Assembly (NCBI GenBank): GCA_002381645.1
Contig: DFXE01000021.1
Location: forward strand, 1-27,936
Source: Bacteroidales bacterium UBA4116
GTDB taxonomy: Bacteria > Bacteroidota > Bacteroidia > Bacteroidales > Tannerellaceae
Length of the DNA stretch: 27,936 nt
Direction of reading: 5' to 3'
The notes under the pieces are model-generated. The model made no database searches and was not told the DNA's origin. It worked only from the letters and a program-made list of their open reading frames with translations. The position numbers and the translations under genes were made by a program. Below, piece by piece: positions 8,032 through 14,748 of this stretch. Position 1 is the first letter of the stretch. Each line of letters begins with the position of its first letter.

Positions 8032-8799
8032 ATGAAAATGTGCAAACATATAACCGTTATTATCCTTTCCACCCTGCTGCTTACCGCTTGTGACAAAGAT
8101 AATCTGACGGAATTTCTGAATATTGCCGAGGCCGGTTTTATTTTACCTGCAAATGAGTCGGAACCGGGTGACGATACTTTTTCCTCATTTCCATTCGGTG
8201 AAAATATAACCTTGTATTATGGTATGGGTGAAAGACAAAACTTCCAGGAAGGCGTCATAGCAGGCGATACGATTCTTTTCAATTATCCGGTCTTGTTAAG
8301 CAGGGATTATCCGGGAAGGTTACAGGCTAAGTATGTCAGAAAAAGGATAACGCCTCCACGTATTTATTCCGGACCGGAAATATTAGCGGATACCCTTTAT
8401 GTTGACAGCGACGATCCGGCAACTATCGATATCGCTTATCGGGAGAACCGCTATCTTATCCAGTTACTATTTAAGCATAGCAACGCCTTGGTCGACCTTA
8501 CCCTTTTGGAAAACGACCGGAACATAACCGGCAAAATAAGAAAAGTCAATATTACAATGGTGAACGGGGACGGACAGCAAAGAGAGTGCTCCGGCACGGG
8601 TTGCCGTGTAATCGTACCGGCCGGATATACCCCAACAGAAGCCCTTATTATCTTAAATGATTCAGTACAGGTTCCTGTCAAAAAAATTACCGATCTTGTT
8701 TTCGAACGTAATAAACGTTATCCTGTAGAAATAAAATTCTCACCTGATTCCACACAGTTAATCGTGGAAAATACATTCAAGGTTGAAGATTGGAACTGA
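8032..8799 (+). CDS. Surface lipoprotein, possibly fimbrillin-like
   Basis: 255 residues from the ATG at 8032. A TTG at 8017 would extend it by five codons, but the promoter box at 7990-7997 and the signal peptide favour 8032. The lipoprotein signal is MKMCKHITVIILSTLLLTAC with lipobox LTAC, followed by an acidic DKD that fits export to the cell surface. The body is beta-rich without catalytic motifs. The stretch FERNKRYPVEIKF...VENTFKVEDWN resembles the closing strand and terminal W of fimbrillin/Mfa-like adhesins of Bacteroidales, a resemblance from memory only. It stands alone. Its end overlaps the 3' end of the convergent GTPase C-terminal fragment by 23 bp. Function not recognised with certainty. 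Confidence 0.6.
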   Translation: MKMCKHITVIILSTLLLTACDKDNLTEFLNIAEAGFILPANESEPGDDTFSSFPFGENITLYYGMGERQNFQEGVIAGDTILFNYPVLLSRDYPGRLQAKYVRKRITPPRIYSGPEILADTLYVDSDDPATIDIAYRENRYLIQLLFKHSNALVDLTLLENDRNITGKIRKVNITMVNGDGQQRECSGTGCRVIVPAGYTPTEALIILNDSVQVPVKKITDLVFERNKRYPVEIKFSPDSTQLIVENTFKVEDWN

Positions 8800-9171
8800 C
8801 CACTTCGGTAAATCTGTGGGTCGGTTGCGGGCGACCGGGCTGAAGATACTTCCATGCAATTACTTCAACGTCATACTTATCGGAAACGGATTGCTGTAGT
8901 GTTTCGCGCACGATAGCATCCAGATTTTCCGGAGTAGTCTCAACCCTTGCGTTTATAATCAGTTTTATTTGTTCGTCTGTTCCTGCCGATCCGCGAAGCA
9001 AAAGTGTTTCTCCATTGCCTGTAATGTTTCCTGCAATAAATCGTTTCCCGTTTTCAGCTATTACCTTTACGTGTCCCACGGCATAATTATTCTCATCAAA
9101 CACCTTAGACAAATTCAATAAAAAAGTACGGGTAAACATATCCCAGTCCGTCGGTTCACCTCTTAAAATAA
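8777..9171 (-). pseudogene. CobW/COG0523-type GTPase, C-terminal fragment severed by the integrated element
   Basis: This is the C-terminal 128 residues (from RGEPTDW to the stop) of the GTPase whose N-terminal part is at 14749-15471. The fragment reads RGEPTDWDMFTRTFLLNL..., then VGHVKVIAENGKRF, LLLRGSAG, LIINARVE and ends WKYLQPGRPQPTHRF, sequence typical of the C-terminal domain of Bacteroidota CobW-like proteins. The open frame continues into the element to 9247, and an ATG at 9188-9190 (MLSAYEFIL) contributed by the element could start a separate 137-residue product, but no promoter is evident. Removing the element at TAAAATAA joins the halves in frame. Alone this piece lacks the G domain and cannot be a GTPase. 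Confidence 0.88.
9164..9171. repeat. Left attachment core (attL), direct repeat TAAAATAA
   Basis: Identical to 14749-14756. On the minus strand it spans codons for Leu and Ile of the interrupted GTPase in the same phase as the right copy, so exchange anywhere within the 8 bp gives the same restored gene. The sequences just outside the two copies differ, which fixes the element borders to within these 8 bases. Confidence 0.85.
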
Positions 9172-9433
9172 ACTCATAAGCAGAAAGCATTTTTAAGCAG
9201 AGTGTAGCGAATTGGCTGAACCAGCGTTCGTTACGCTCTGTTTTGCTTTATAATGCAAAAGGCAGAAATGCATATTTAGGCAGAACACAGCAGGAGTTTC
9301 GTTACCATCCCGTTACTTGGATAATGATGCAAATTCTTTGCTAATGGATTTTTATTCAGTGCTTTGCGTAGTTTTGCATACCGTCAGATAACTCAATGAT
9401 AACTAATTTTGTAACCAGAAAAAGCATTGAGTT
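9172..9433. promoter_or_regulatory. Left end of the element: integrase control region and candidate arm sites
   Basis: No gene seen. Three CGTTAC copies lie at 9229-9234, 9300-9305 and 9311-9316, the last two 11 bp apart and forming GTTAC-N5-CGTTACTT (9301-9318), a motif found again at the right end. TTTTGC/GCAAAA (9241-9246/9255-9260) is a small inverted repeat. TAATTTTG at 9404-9411 matches the -7 consensus TAnnTTTG and probably drives the integrase. Confidence 0.6.
9301..9318 (+). repeat. Candidate integrase arm-type site, left end
   Basis: GTTAC-N5-CGTTACTT, matching 14667-14684 in all 13 specified bases and in the same orientation. Two CGTTAC-like half sites are 11 bp apart, one helical turn, which suits cooperative binding by the integrase N-terminal arm-binding domain. 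Inferred from position and repetition only. Confidence 0.5.
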
Positions 9434-9435
9434 AT
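9388..9435. promoter_or_regulatory. 11-bp perfect inverted repeat flanking the integrase -7 box and start codon
   Basis: ATAACTCAATG (9388-9398) and CATTGAGTTAT (9425-9435) are exact reverse complements. The right arm ends inside the integrase ATG (9434-9436), and the -7 box TAATTTTG (9404-9411) lies between the arms. As DNA this could be an operator. As RNA only the right arm would be in the transcript if initiation is about 9418, so a DNA role is likelier. Confidence 0.55.
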
Positions 9436-10666
9436 GAGGTCAACATTCAAAGTATTATTTTACGTGAAGAAAGGCAGTGAGAAACCCAACGGAAACCTGC
9501 CTTTGATGTGCCGTATTACAGTGGACGGCGAGGTTAAACAGTTCAGCTGTAAAATGGACATTCCGCTCCATTTGTGGGATGTGAAGAATAACCGCGCACC
9601 GGGAAAGAGTGCGGAAGCACAAAAAATCAACCGCGCCATAGACCGTATCCGCGTGGATGTAAACCGCCGCTATCAGGAACTGATGCAGACAGACGGCTAT
9701 GTTACCGCCACCAAGTTGAAAAACACCTATCTCGGAATCGGGGTAAAGCAGGAAACGTTGTTAAAGCTATTCGAGCAGCACAATGCCGAGTTTGAGAAGA
9801 AAGTCGGTTATAGCCGGGCGCAGGGTACTTTCGCCCGCTATCGTACCGTCTGTAAACATATCCGGGAGTTTCTTCCCTCTACTTATCACAGAGAGGATAT
9901 ACCGCTCAAAGAATTAAGCCTAACGTTTATCAACGATTTCGAATACTTCCTGCGGGAGGAAAAGAAATGCCGTACCAATACCGTGTGGGGATATATGATT
10001 GTATTGAAGCATATTATTTCTATCGCACGGAATACCGGATTATTGCCGTTCAATCCATTCGCCGGATATATCAACAGCCCCGAAAGCGTGGACAGGGGAT
10101 ATCTCACGGAAGAAGAGATACAAACACTTATCGAGGCTCCGATGAAAAACAAAACATACGAACTGGTGCGCGACCTTTTCGTCTTTTCTGTTTTCACCGG
10201 TTTGTCGTATGCGGATGTGAAAAAACTCACCACCGACAACCTGCAAACCTTCTTCGACGGCAACCTGTGGATCATTACCCGCAGACGGAAAACCAATACC
10301 GATTCCAATATCCGGCTATTGGACGTTCCCAAGCGGATAATAGAGAAATACAAAGGCTTAACGGGCGATAACCGTGTTTTCCCCGTTCCGAGCAACAGCA
10401 GTTGCAACGAGAAATTGAAAAAGATAGGCAAGCAGTGCGGTATCAAGACACGACTGACCTATCACGTAGCACGCCATTCCGCGGCTACGACTATCCTGTT
10501 ATCGCACGGCGTACCTATCGAAACCGTGAGTCGTATTCTCGGACACACGAATATTAAGACCACGCAGATATACGCTCGGATAACTAACCAAAAGATAAGC
10601 CGGGATATGGAAACCCTGTCGCATAAGTTGGAGGGTATGGAGAAGAATATTTGTGAAGCTATCTAA
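9434..10666 (+). CDS. Tyrosine recombinase/integrase of the element
   Basis: Site-specific recombinase that would integrate and excise the element. 410 residues: N-terminal arm-binding domain (about 1-95), SAM-like core-binding domain (about 107-205), catalytic domain (about 222-390). Visible active-site residues are K286 (RRRKT), H344 and R347 (YHVARHS), H371 (LGHTN) and the nucleophile Y380 (QIYAR). The position of the first catalytic Arg is S258 in FTGLSYADV, as in the Bacteroides transposon integrase IntDOT, where Ser also replaces Arg I. It reads inward from the left end, and a 10-bp hairpin follows its stop. Intact and full length for the Bacteroidota family, so the element may still be mobile. 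Confidence 0.96.
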   Translation: MRSTFKVLFYVKKGSEKPNGNLPLMCRITVDGEVKQFSCKMDIPLHLWDVKNNRAPGKSAEAQKINRAIDRIRVDVNRRYQELMQTDGYVTATKLKNTYLGIGVKQETLLKLFEQHNAEFEKKVGYSRAQGTFARYRTVCKHIREFLPSTYHREDIPLKELSLTFINDFEYFLREEKKCRTNTVWGYMIVLKHIISIARNTGLLPFNPFAGYINSPESVDRGYLTEEEIQTLIEAPMKNKTYELVRDLFVFSVFTGLSYADVKKLTTDNLQTFFDGNLWIITRRRKTNTDSNIRLLDVPKRIIEKYKGLTGDNRVFPVPSNSSCNEKLKKIGKQCGIKTRLTYHVARHSAATTILLSHGVPIETVSRILGHTNIKTTQIYARITNQKISRDMETLSHKLEGMEKNICEAI

Positions 10667-10681
10667 ACCTGTCGGCACGCT

Positions 10682-10710
10682 ATACCCGCTATATTTATTG
10701 TAGCGGGTAT
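10682..10710 (+). terminator. Hairpin after the integrase gene
   Basis: Perfect 10-bp stem ATACCCGCTA (10682-10691) / TAGCGGGTAT (10701-10710) with a 9-nt loop, 15 nt after the integrase stop. There is no T-tract behind it, so it may stop transcription weakly, protect the 3' end, or belong to the structured region upstream of the relaxase. Confidence 0.55.
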
Positions 10711-10746
10711 TGCTGCTATCAGAGTTTAACCGCAGCGTCCCCAATG

Positions 10747-10884
10747 GGCTTTTAAAGAAAAGCCGTAGCTTATTAGGGCATTTTCTTAACGCATCCGTTT
10801 CACTACTGCTAAAAATGCCCCAATAAGCCAAAGGGTAAACCCTCTGGACACCCTTAACGGTTTTGCAAACCGTGCCTTTCGGCA
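10747..10884. other. Hairpin-rich region upstream of the relaxase, probable origin of transfer
   Basis: Five further inverted repeats follow the post-integrase hairpin: GGCTTTT/AAAAGCC (10747-10753/10758-10764); a 17-bp stem with one mismatch (10768-10784/10812-10828, GCTTATTAGGGCATTTT and partner); AGGGT/ACCCT (10832-10836/10839-10843); ACGGTTT/AAACCGT with a 3-nt loop (10857-10863/10867-10873); TGCC/GGCA with loop TTTC (10873-10884). MobV relaxases usually act at an oriT directly upstream of their gene, and this block ends 24 nt before the relaxase ATG. I cannot name the nick site. Confidence 0.6.
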
Positions 10885-10907
10885 TCGCCTCCTAATCCAT
10901 CAAATTT

Positions 10908-12125
10908 ATGGGATTCGTCGTCTTACATATTCAAAAGCCGAAAGGCAATGATAGCGGAACAACCGCCCACATTGAGCGGACGGTTAGCCCAGCTAATGCT
11001 GACCCGGAAAGAACTTATCTAAACAAAGAGTTCATAGAGTTTCCTGACGGAGTAGATAATCGTACCCAAGCGATACAGCACCGTATAGAGAATGCCGGGA
11101 TAAAACGCAAGATAAGCCACAATCAAGTCCGGGTGTTGCAAGTTATGTTGTCCGGTACGCCGGAGGATATGTGGCGAGTACAGGCAGAGGGTAGGCTCGA
11201 TGAGTGGTGCGGGGATAATATCGAATGGTTACAGGATACGTTTGGGAAAGAGAATGTTGTTTCAGCCGTCCTGCACATGGACGAGAAAACGCCGCATATT
11301 CACGCTACCGTCGTGCCTATCGTTACCGGTGAAAGAAGAAAAGCGGAAGCCGAGAAGAACAACGGTAAGAAGAAATACCGTAAAAAGCCCAAAGATACTG
11401 TCCGGCTATGTGCCGATGATGTGATGACACGAGATAATCTGGAACGGTTTCAGGACACATACGCCGAGAAAATGCGGAAATATGGATTAGAGCGGGGTAT
11501 CAAAGGTTCGGATGCAAGGCATATCTCCACACCTCAATATTACAGGGAATTGTTCGCCCAAAACGAAAACCTGAAAGAAAGTATTGGTTATCTCGAAGAA
11601 GAAAAGCAGGAGGTTTATGAGAAAGTACGGGATATGTACGACCGGAAAGACGAAGCCCGGGAGAAGTTCCTGAATATGCACGAATATACCCAGCAAAAAG
11701 AAACGGAAATATCCAATCTTGAAACCCGCATAGAACAACTCAAACAGGATTATGAGCCTTATAAGGCGCAGGATGATATAAATTTGCTACTTGATGTATT
11801 CCCGCACCTACCAGAACGTTTACGGATAGCACAGTTGTGTAAAGCCGTTGGATTGACGATAGACACCATTAAGCAGCTTTTTACGGGTGAAGCGGTAACG
11901 GTTACGGGTAAGCTCCATTCGCCCGAACATAATCATTCCTTCAACGTGCAGGATGCCAAATTGCAGTTACTTAAGGAGAGCAAGGATTCCAACAGACTAA
12001 AACTATCTATCAACGGACAAAATATCCTCGACTGGTTCAAACAACAATTCGACAAAATCCAGCATGCGATAAAACCACATATCAAACCTATCCCACCCAC
12101 ACCAAAGAAAGGTAGAGGAATATAA
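10908..12125 (+). CDS. MobV/Pre-family relaxase (mobilization protein)
   Basis: Nicks one strand at oriT and leads it during conjugative transfer driven by a helper. 405 residues. The N-terminal relaxase domain (about 1-205) contains the MobV signature HMDEKTPHIHATVVPI, with the metal-binding pattern H123-x-D125-E126 ... H130-x-H132, and the preceding motif VRVLQVMLSG. From about 215 to 290 the sequence is a long charged coiled coil (ENLKESIGYLEEEKQEVYEK ...), followed by a helical C-terminal part ending in a basic PTPKKGRGI tail. It is the same length class as other Bacteroides MobV proteins and appears intact. Directly upstream is a hairpin-rich candidate oriT. Rolling-circle plasmid Pre proteins are relatives, but there is no replication gene here. 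Confidence 0.94.
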   Translation: MGFVVLHIQKPKGNDSGTTAHIERTVSPANADPERTYLNKEFIEFPDGVDNRTQAIQHRIENAGIKRKISHNQVRVLQVMLSGTPEDMWRVQAEGRLDEWCGDNIEWLQDTFGKENVVSAVLHMDEKTPHIHATVVPIVTGERRKAEAEKNNGKKKYRKKPKDTVRLCADDVMTRDNLERFQDTYAEKMRKYGLERGIKGSDARHISTPQYYRELFAQNENLKESIGYLEEEKQEVYEKVRDMYDRKDEAREKFLNMHEYTQQKETEISNLETRIEQLKQDYEPYKAQDDINLLLDVFPHLPERLRIAQLCKAVGLTIDTIKQLFTGEAVTVTGKLHSPEHNHSFNVQDAKLQLLKESKDSNRLKLSINGQNILDWFKQQFDKIQHAIKPHIKPIPPTPKKGRGI

Positions 12126-12197
12126 GACCTACAATATCGGAACTTAATAAAGGTAAAGGTTTTAAAAGATAATCATGGCTGGGTTACAGATATTTGC

Positions 12198-12205
12198 TAA
12201 ATTTG
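12198..12205 (+). promoter_or_regulatory. Promoter -7 box for the cargo pair
   Basis: TAAATTTG matches TAnnTTTG, 29 nt upstream of the J-domain ATG. A clear -33 TTTG is missing at the expected distance. It suggests that the two cargo genes are transcribed separately from the relaxase. Confidence 0.5.
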
Positions 12206-12234
12206 CATCCAAATTTACATGTGAATAAACTGGT

Positions 12235-13545
12235 ATGGAAGAACAAATAAAAGATTATTATCTGATTCTAGAAATTTCAATTAATGCAACTGAAGAAGAT
12301 ATAAAAAGAGCATTCCGAAAGTTAGCTGTAAAATATCATCCTGATAAAAATCAAGGTGATGATTATTTTACTAAAAAATTCATTGAAATAAAGGAAGCCT
12401 ATGACGTATTATCTGATGCTAACAAAAGAGTTGAGTATGACATTTTATATAAGCAATACTTTAACCAACAATCTGAATCAGAAAGGAAAGAATATAATTT
12501 TCAACAAGCGGAAAAGAAGAAAAAAGAACAAGAGCAAAATGAAAAGTATTACTACGAACCATTTAAACCATTTTATTCAAATAGAGATAGAGAATTACAG
12601 GATACACCACAATATAATCCGATTTTTGACCTTTTAGGAAATAAAATCCCAGACAATATCGATTTCTTCATCTTACCAAAAAGAATAGGAAAACTAATAG
12701 GAGGTTTTTCTGACTTCATAAAAGGGACAGAGCCTAGTACTGCAAAACAAAAAAGAATTTGGACATTAAAATGTTTAGGAGTTGCAGTGTTGCTTAGTTT
12801 GCTTATTATTTTACTTGGCAAACCCAATGAAATTTGGACTGTAATCTGGGCTGTAGCACCAGCTTTATTAGCTCTCTTTTTTGCAAAAGCGGGCAATGTA
12901 TTTCTTCATAAAAACTATTTTGTTGGAGTTAATGGTTTTGCTGAATATGAATGTCGAGATAATAAAACAAATTTGACGGAAAATATAGAAGTAAATTTTA
13001 ATGATGTAACAGATTTGTATGTTTATCAAGTCGAAAGACGCCTAAATTACAGTTATCAGGGAACCGATTTTTTATATATGTTTTTAGATACAAGAACTGA
13101 TAAAATACCTTATGCAAAAGAAGGCTCATATAACAAAAAAGATGATTTTAAAAATCAACCTGTAGATTTGATATTTTGTAGGAGGGTGGAACAATATTGG
13201 ACCATTTATCTTCTTGATAAAATGGAAAGTATTTTGCAAGAAAAAGGTTATGTACCATTTAACATATACATTAAGGATAAAAATATATATGCTCCTTATA
13301 TCAAGCTTGGGATTGGGTATATTACTTTCATAAAAAGCGACACAGAGGAGTTCACATACAAATTCAATGAAATAAAAAGGATGTATTCTAAAGGAAGTGA
13401 ATTACATGTTGAACATAATAACTTTCAGAAGAAAATGTTCTTTTTCAAGTCAGGTAATGAGGATGTTATACCAATGCTACATCTGTGCAATAGACAGTTT
13501 TTTTATAAAGCAATGGAGTTGCTTTTAGGATATAGAATCAATTAA
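12235..13545 (+). CDS. Membrane J-domain (DnaJ-like) protein of unknown function, element cargo
   Basis: 436 residues. Residues 5-72 are a full J domain with the HPD motif at H35-P36-D37 (KYHPDKNQG), so it should engage an Hsp70. A lysine/glutamate-rich linker (about 80-105) has no Gly/Phe or zinc-finger region, so it is not a DnaJ chaperone in the strict sense. Two membrane helices follow at about 179-195 and 200-219. The C-terminal 210 residues carry two stretches of similar layout, around FVGVNGFAEYECRDN and LGIGYITFIKSDTEEF...FNEIKRMYSKGSELHV, that look like tandem PH-like beta domains (my inference). The gene is visibly richer in A/T and in AAA/ATA codons than integrase and relaxase, indicating a separate origin. 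Its stop is 8 nt before the KilA-N gene. Confidence 0.85.
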   Translation: MEEQIKDYYLILEISINATEEDIKRAFRKLAVKYHPDKNQGDDYFTKKFIEIKEAYDVLSDANKRVEYDILYKQYFNQQSESERKEYNFQQAEKKKKEQEQNEKYYYEPFKPFYSNRDRELQDTPQYNPIFDLLGNKIPDNIDFFILPKRIGKLIGGFSDFIKGTEPSTAKQKRIWTLKCLGVAVLLSLLIILLGKPNEIWTVIWAVAPALLALFFAKAGNVFLHKNYFVGVNGFAEYECRDNKTNLTENIEVNFNDVTDLYVYQVERRLNYSYQGTDFLYMFLDTRTDKIPYAKEGSYNKKDDFKNQPVDLIFCRRVEQYWTIYLLDKMESILQEKGYVPFNIYIKDKNIYAPYIKLGIGYITFIKSDTEEFTYKFNEIKRMYSKGSELHVEHNNFQKKMFFFKSGNEDVIPMLHLCNRQFFYKAMELLLGYRIN

Positions 13546-13553
13546 ATAGCAAC

Positions 13554-14396
13554 ATGAACAAAAAAGATAAAATAACCGTACAAGGAACGGAGATAGCTAT
13601 TGTCTCGGAGAAAAATGCCGACTACATTTGCCTTACCGATATGGTAAAAGGCCAAGAGGGGGAAGACCATATCCGCAACTGGATGCGCAATCGCAATACC
13701 CTTGAGTTTCTGGGTGCTTGGGAGATGCTGCATAACCCCGCCTTTAAAGGTGTCGAATTCGACACCTTTTTGCACGAATCCGGAGCAAACCGTTTTAATA
13801 TGACACCCCGCAAATGGGTTGAAGCGACCGATGCCATCGGTGTCATTTCCAAAGCGGGGCGAAACGGCGGAACTTACGCCCACAAAGATATTGCGTTTGA
13901 ATTCGGTTCGTGGCTAAGTCCAGTGTTTAAACTCTATCTAATTACCGAATATCAGCGACTGAGAGAGGCCGAAAACAATCCGATGCTCGGCGAATGGAAT
14001 GTAAAACGGGTGCTTAGTAAAGTGAATTATACGCTTCACACCGATGCCGTCCGTGATTTTATCATTCCCAAAATTGATGTTGTTCGTGAGAAAGCATACG
14101 CCTATGCAGATGAAGCTGATATGCTTAATCTCGCTTTGTGGGCTTGTACAGCAAAGCAATGGCGGGAGGCAAATCCTGAATACGCAAAGAAAGGGTTGAA
14201 TATACGCGATACTGCAAGTATTAACGAATTGGTCGTATTAGCAAATCTTGAATCATTTAACACGGAACTTTTGAAACGTGATATGGATAAGTCTGCCCGA
14301 TACGCCTGTCTGCGTGAAATGGCAGAACGGCAACTAACACGGCTCAATGTCATAGATGCAGAAAAAGGATTTCGGAAATTAGAACCTAAAAAATAA
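13554..14396 (+). CDS. KilA-N domain protein, element cargo
   Basis: 280 residues. The KilA-N domain spans about 8-120: ITVQGTEIAIVSEKNADYICLTDMVKG, IRNWMRNRNTLEFLG, then the ATDAIGVISKAGRNGGTYAHKDIAFEFGSWLSPVFKLYLI core that is diagnostic. KilA-N is a DNA-binding-type domain frequent in phages and mobile elements. The C-terminal half (about 130-280) is helical and unassigned. Base composition returns to that of the integrase and relaxase, unlike the J-domain gene 8 nt upstream, although the two are presumably co-transcribed. A perfect 24-bp DNA palindrome sits inside the coding sequence at 13746-13769. The precise role (regulator, defence, anti-repressor) cannot be read from the sequence. 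Confidence 0.9.
   Translation: MNKKDKITVQGTEIAIVSEKNADYICLTDMVKGQEGEDHIRNWMRNRNTLEFLGAWEMLHNPAFKGVEFDTFLHESGANRFNMTPRKWVEATDAIGVISKAGRNGGTYAHKDIAFEFGSWLSPVFKLYLITEYQRLREAENNPMLGEWNVKRVLSKVNYTLHTDAVRDFIIPKIDVVREKAYAYADEADMLNLALWACTAKQWREANPEYAKKGLNIRDTASINELVVLANLESFNTELLKRDMDKSARYACLREMAERQLTRLNVIDAEKGFRKLEPKK
13746..13769. repeat. Perfect 24-bp palindrome inside the KilA-N gene
   Basis: AAAGGTGTCGAA (13746-13757) is followed with no spacer by its exact reverse complement (13758-13769). It encodes Lys-Gly-Val-Glu-Phe-Asp-Thr-Phe. It may be a binding site for a dimeric protein, including the KilA-N protein itself, or a by-product of the peptide encoded. Confidence 0.9.
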
Positions 14397-14748
14397 AAAT
14401 GCTAAATCGTTCTTTATCCGAACACAAAGATATATTCCAAGAATAAAACGGCAACACCGAGCCGCAAGCGGTTTTTGCAGATTTCTTCCTTTTCGTTCCG
14501 AAAAGAGTAAATCTACAAAAAGTATTGCCTAATTCATTCTTTCCATAAGAGAGGTGTTTACCGGATAAAGAAAGAGAAAAAATATGTGTAGAGTTTCAGA
14601 AATATTGCTTATTTTTGGCGTGAGTTATTTGATAGTATAGCACCGCAAAACGCTGAAATACGCACGGTTACTAAATCGTTACTTCTGAAATTCAAAAACT
14701 CTGCGAAAAGTTTATTCCTCAACCGGTTAAGTCAAACCGGTGATAATC
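14397..14748. other. Right end of the element, non-coding, with hairpins and an arm-type site
   Basis: No convincing gene. CCGC-AA-GCGG (14462-14471) is followed by T5 and may end the cargo transcript. It runs into a nested structure: outer stem TTTTTGCAGATTT (14472-14484) with 14509-14521 (one mismatch), inner stem CTTTTCG (14489-14495) with 14499-14505. Further right is the candidate integrase arm site at 14667-14684, and AACCGGTT at 14721-14728 close to the core. Confidence 0.6.
14667..14684 (+). repeat. Candidate integrase arm-type site, right end
   Basis: GTTAC-N5-CGTTACTT, the counterpart of 9301-9318, same orientation, 64 bp inside the right core (the left copy is 129 bp inside the left core). 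The five-base spacers differ (TAAAT here, CATCC left), which argues for selection on the half sites. Confidence 0.5.

Noticed and set aside
9886..10446. 186-codon minus-strand frame inside the integrase gene
   Set aside because: Entirely opposite the intact integrase catalytic domain, with a composition typical of antisense frames and no recognizable domain.
10499..10885. 128-codon minus-strand frame over the integrase end and the hairpin region
   Set aside because: Runs through the inverted repeats and antisense to the integrase; no family signal.
12175..12228. 17-codon frame between relaxase and J-domain gene
   Set aside because: Too short and overlaps the predicted -7 box; no support.
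14592..14648. 18-codon frame in the right end of the element
   Set aside because: No start signals or similarity; regarded as chance in A/T-rich DNA.
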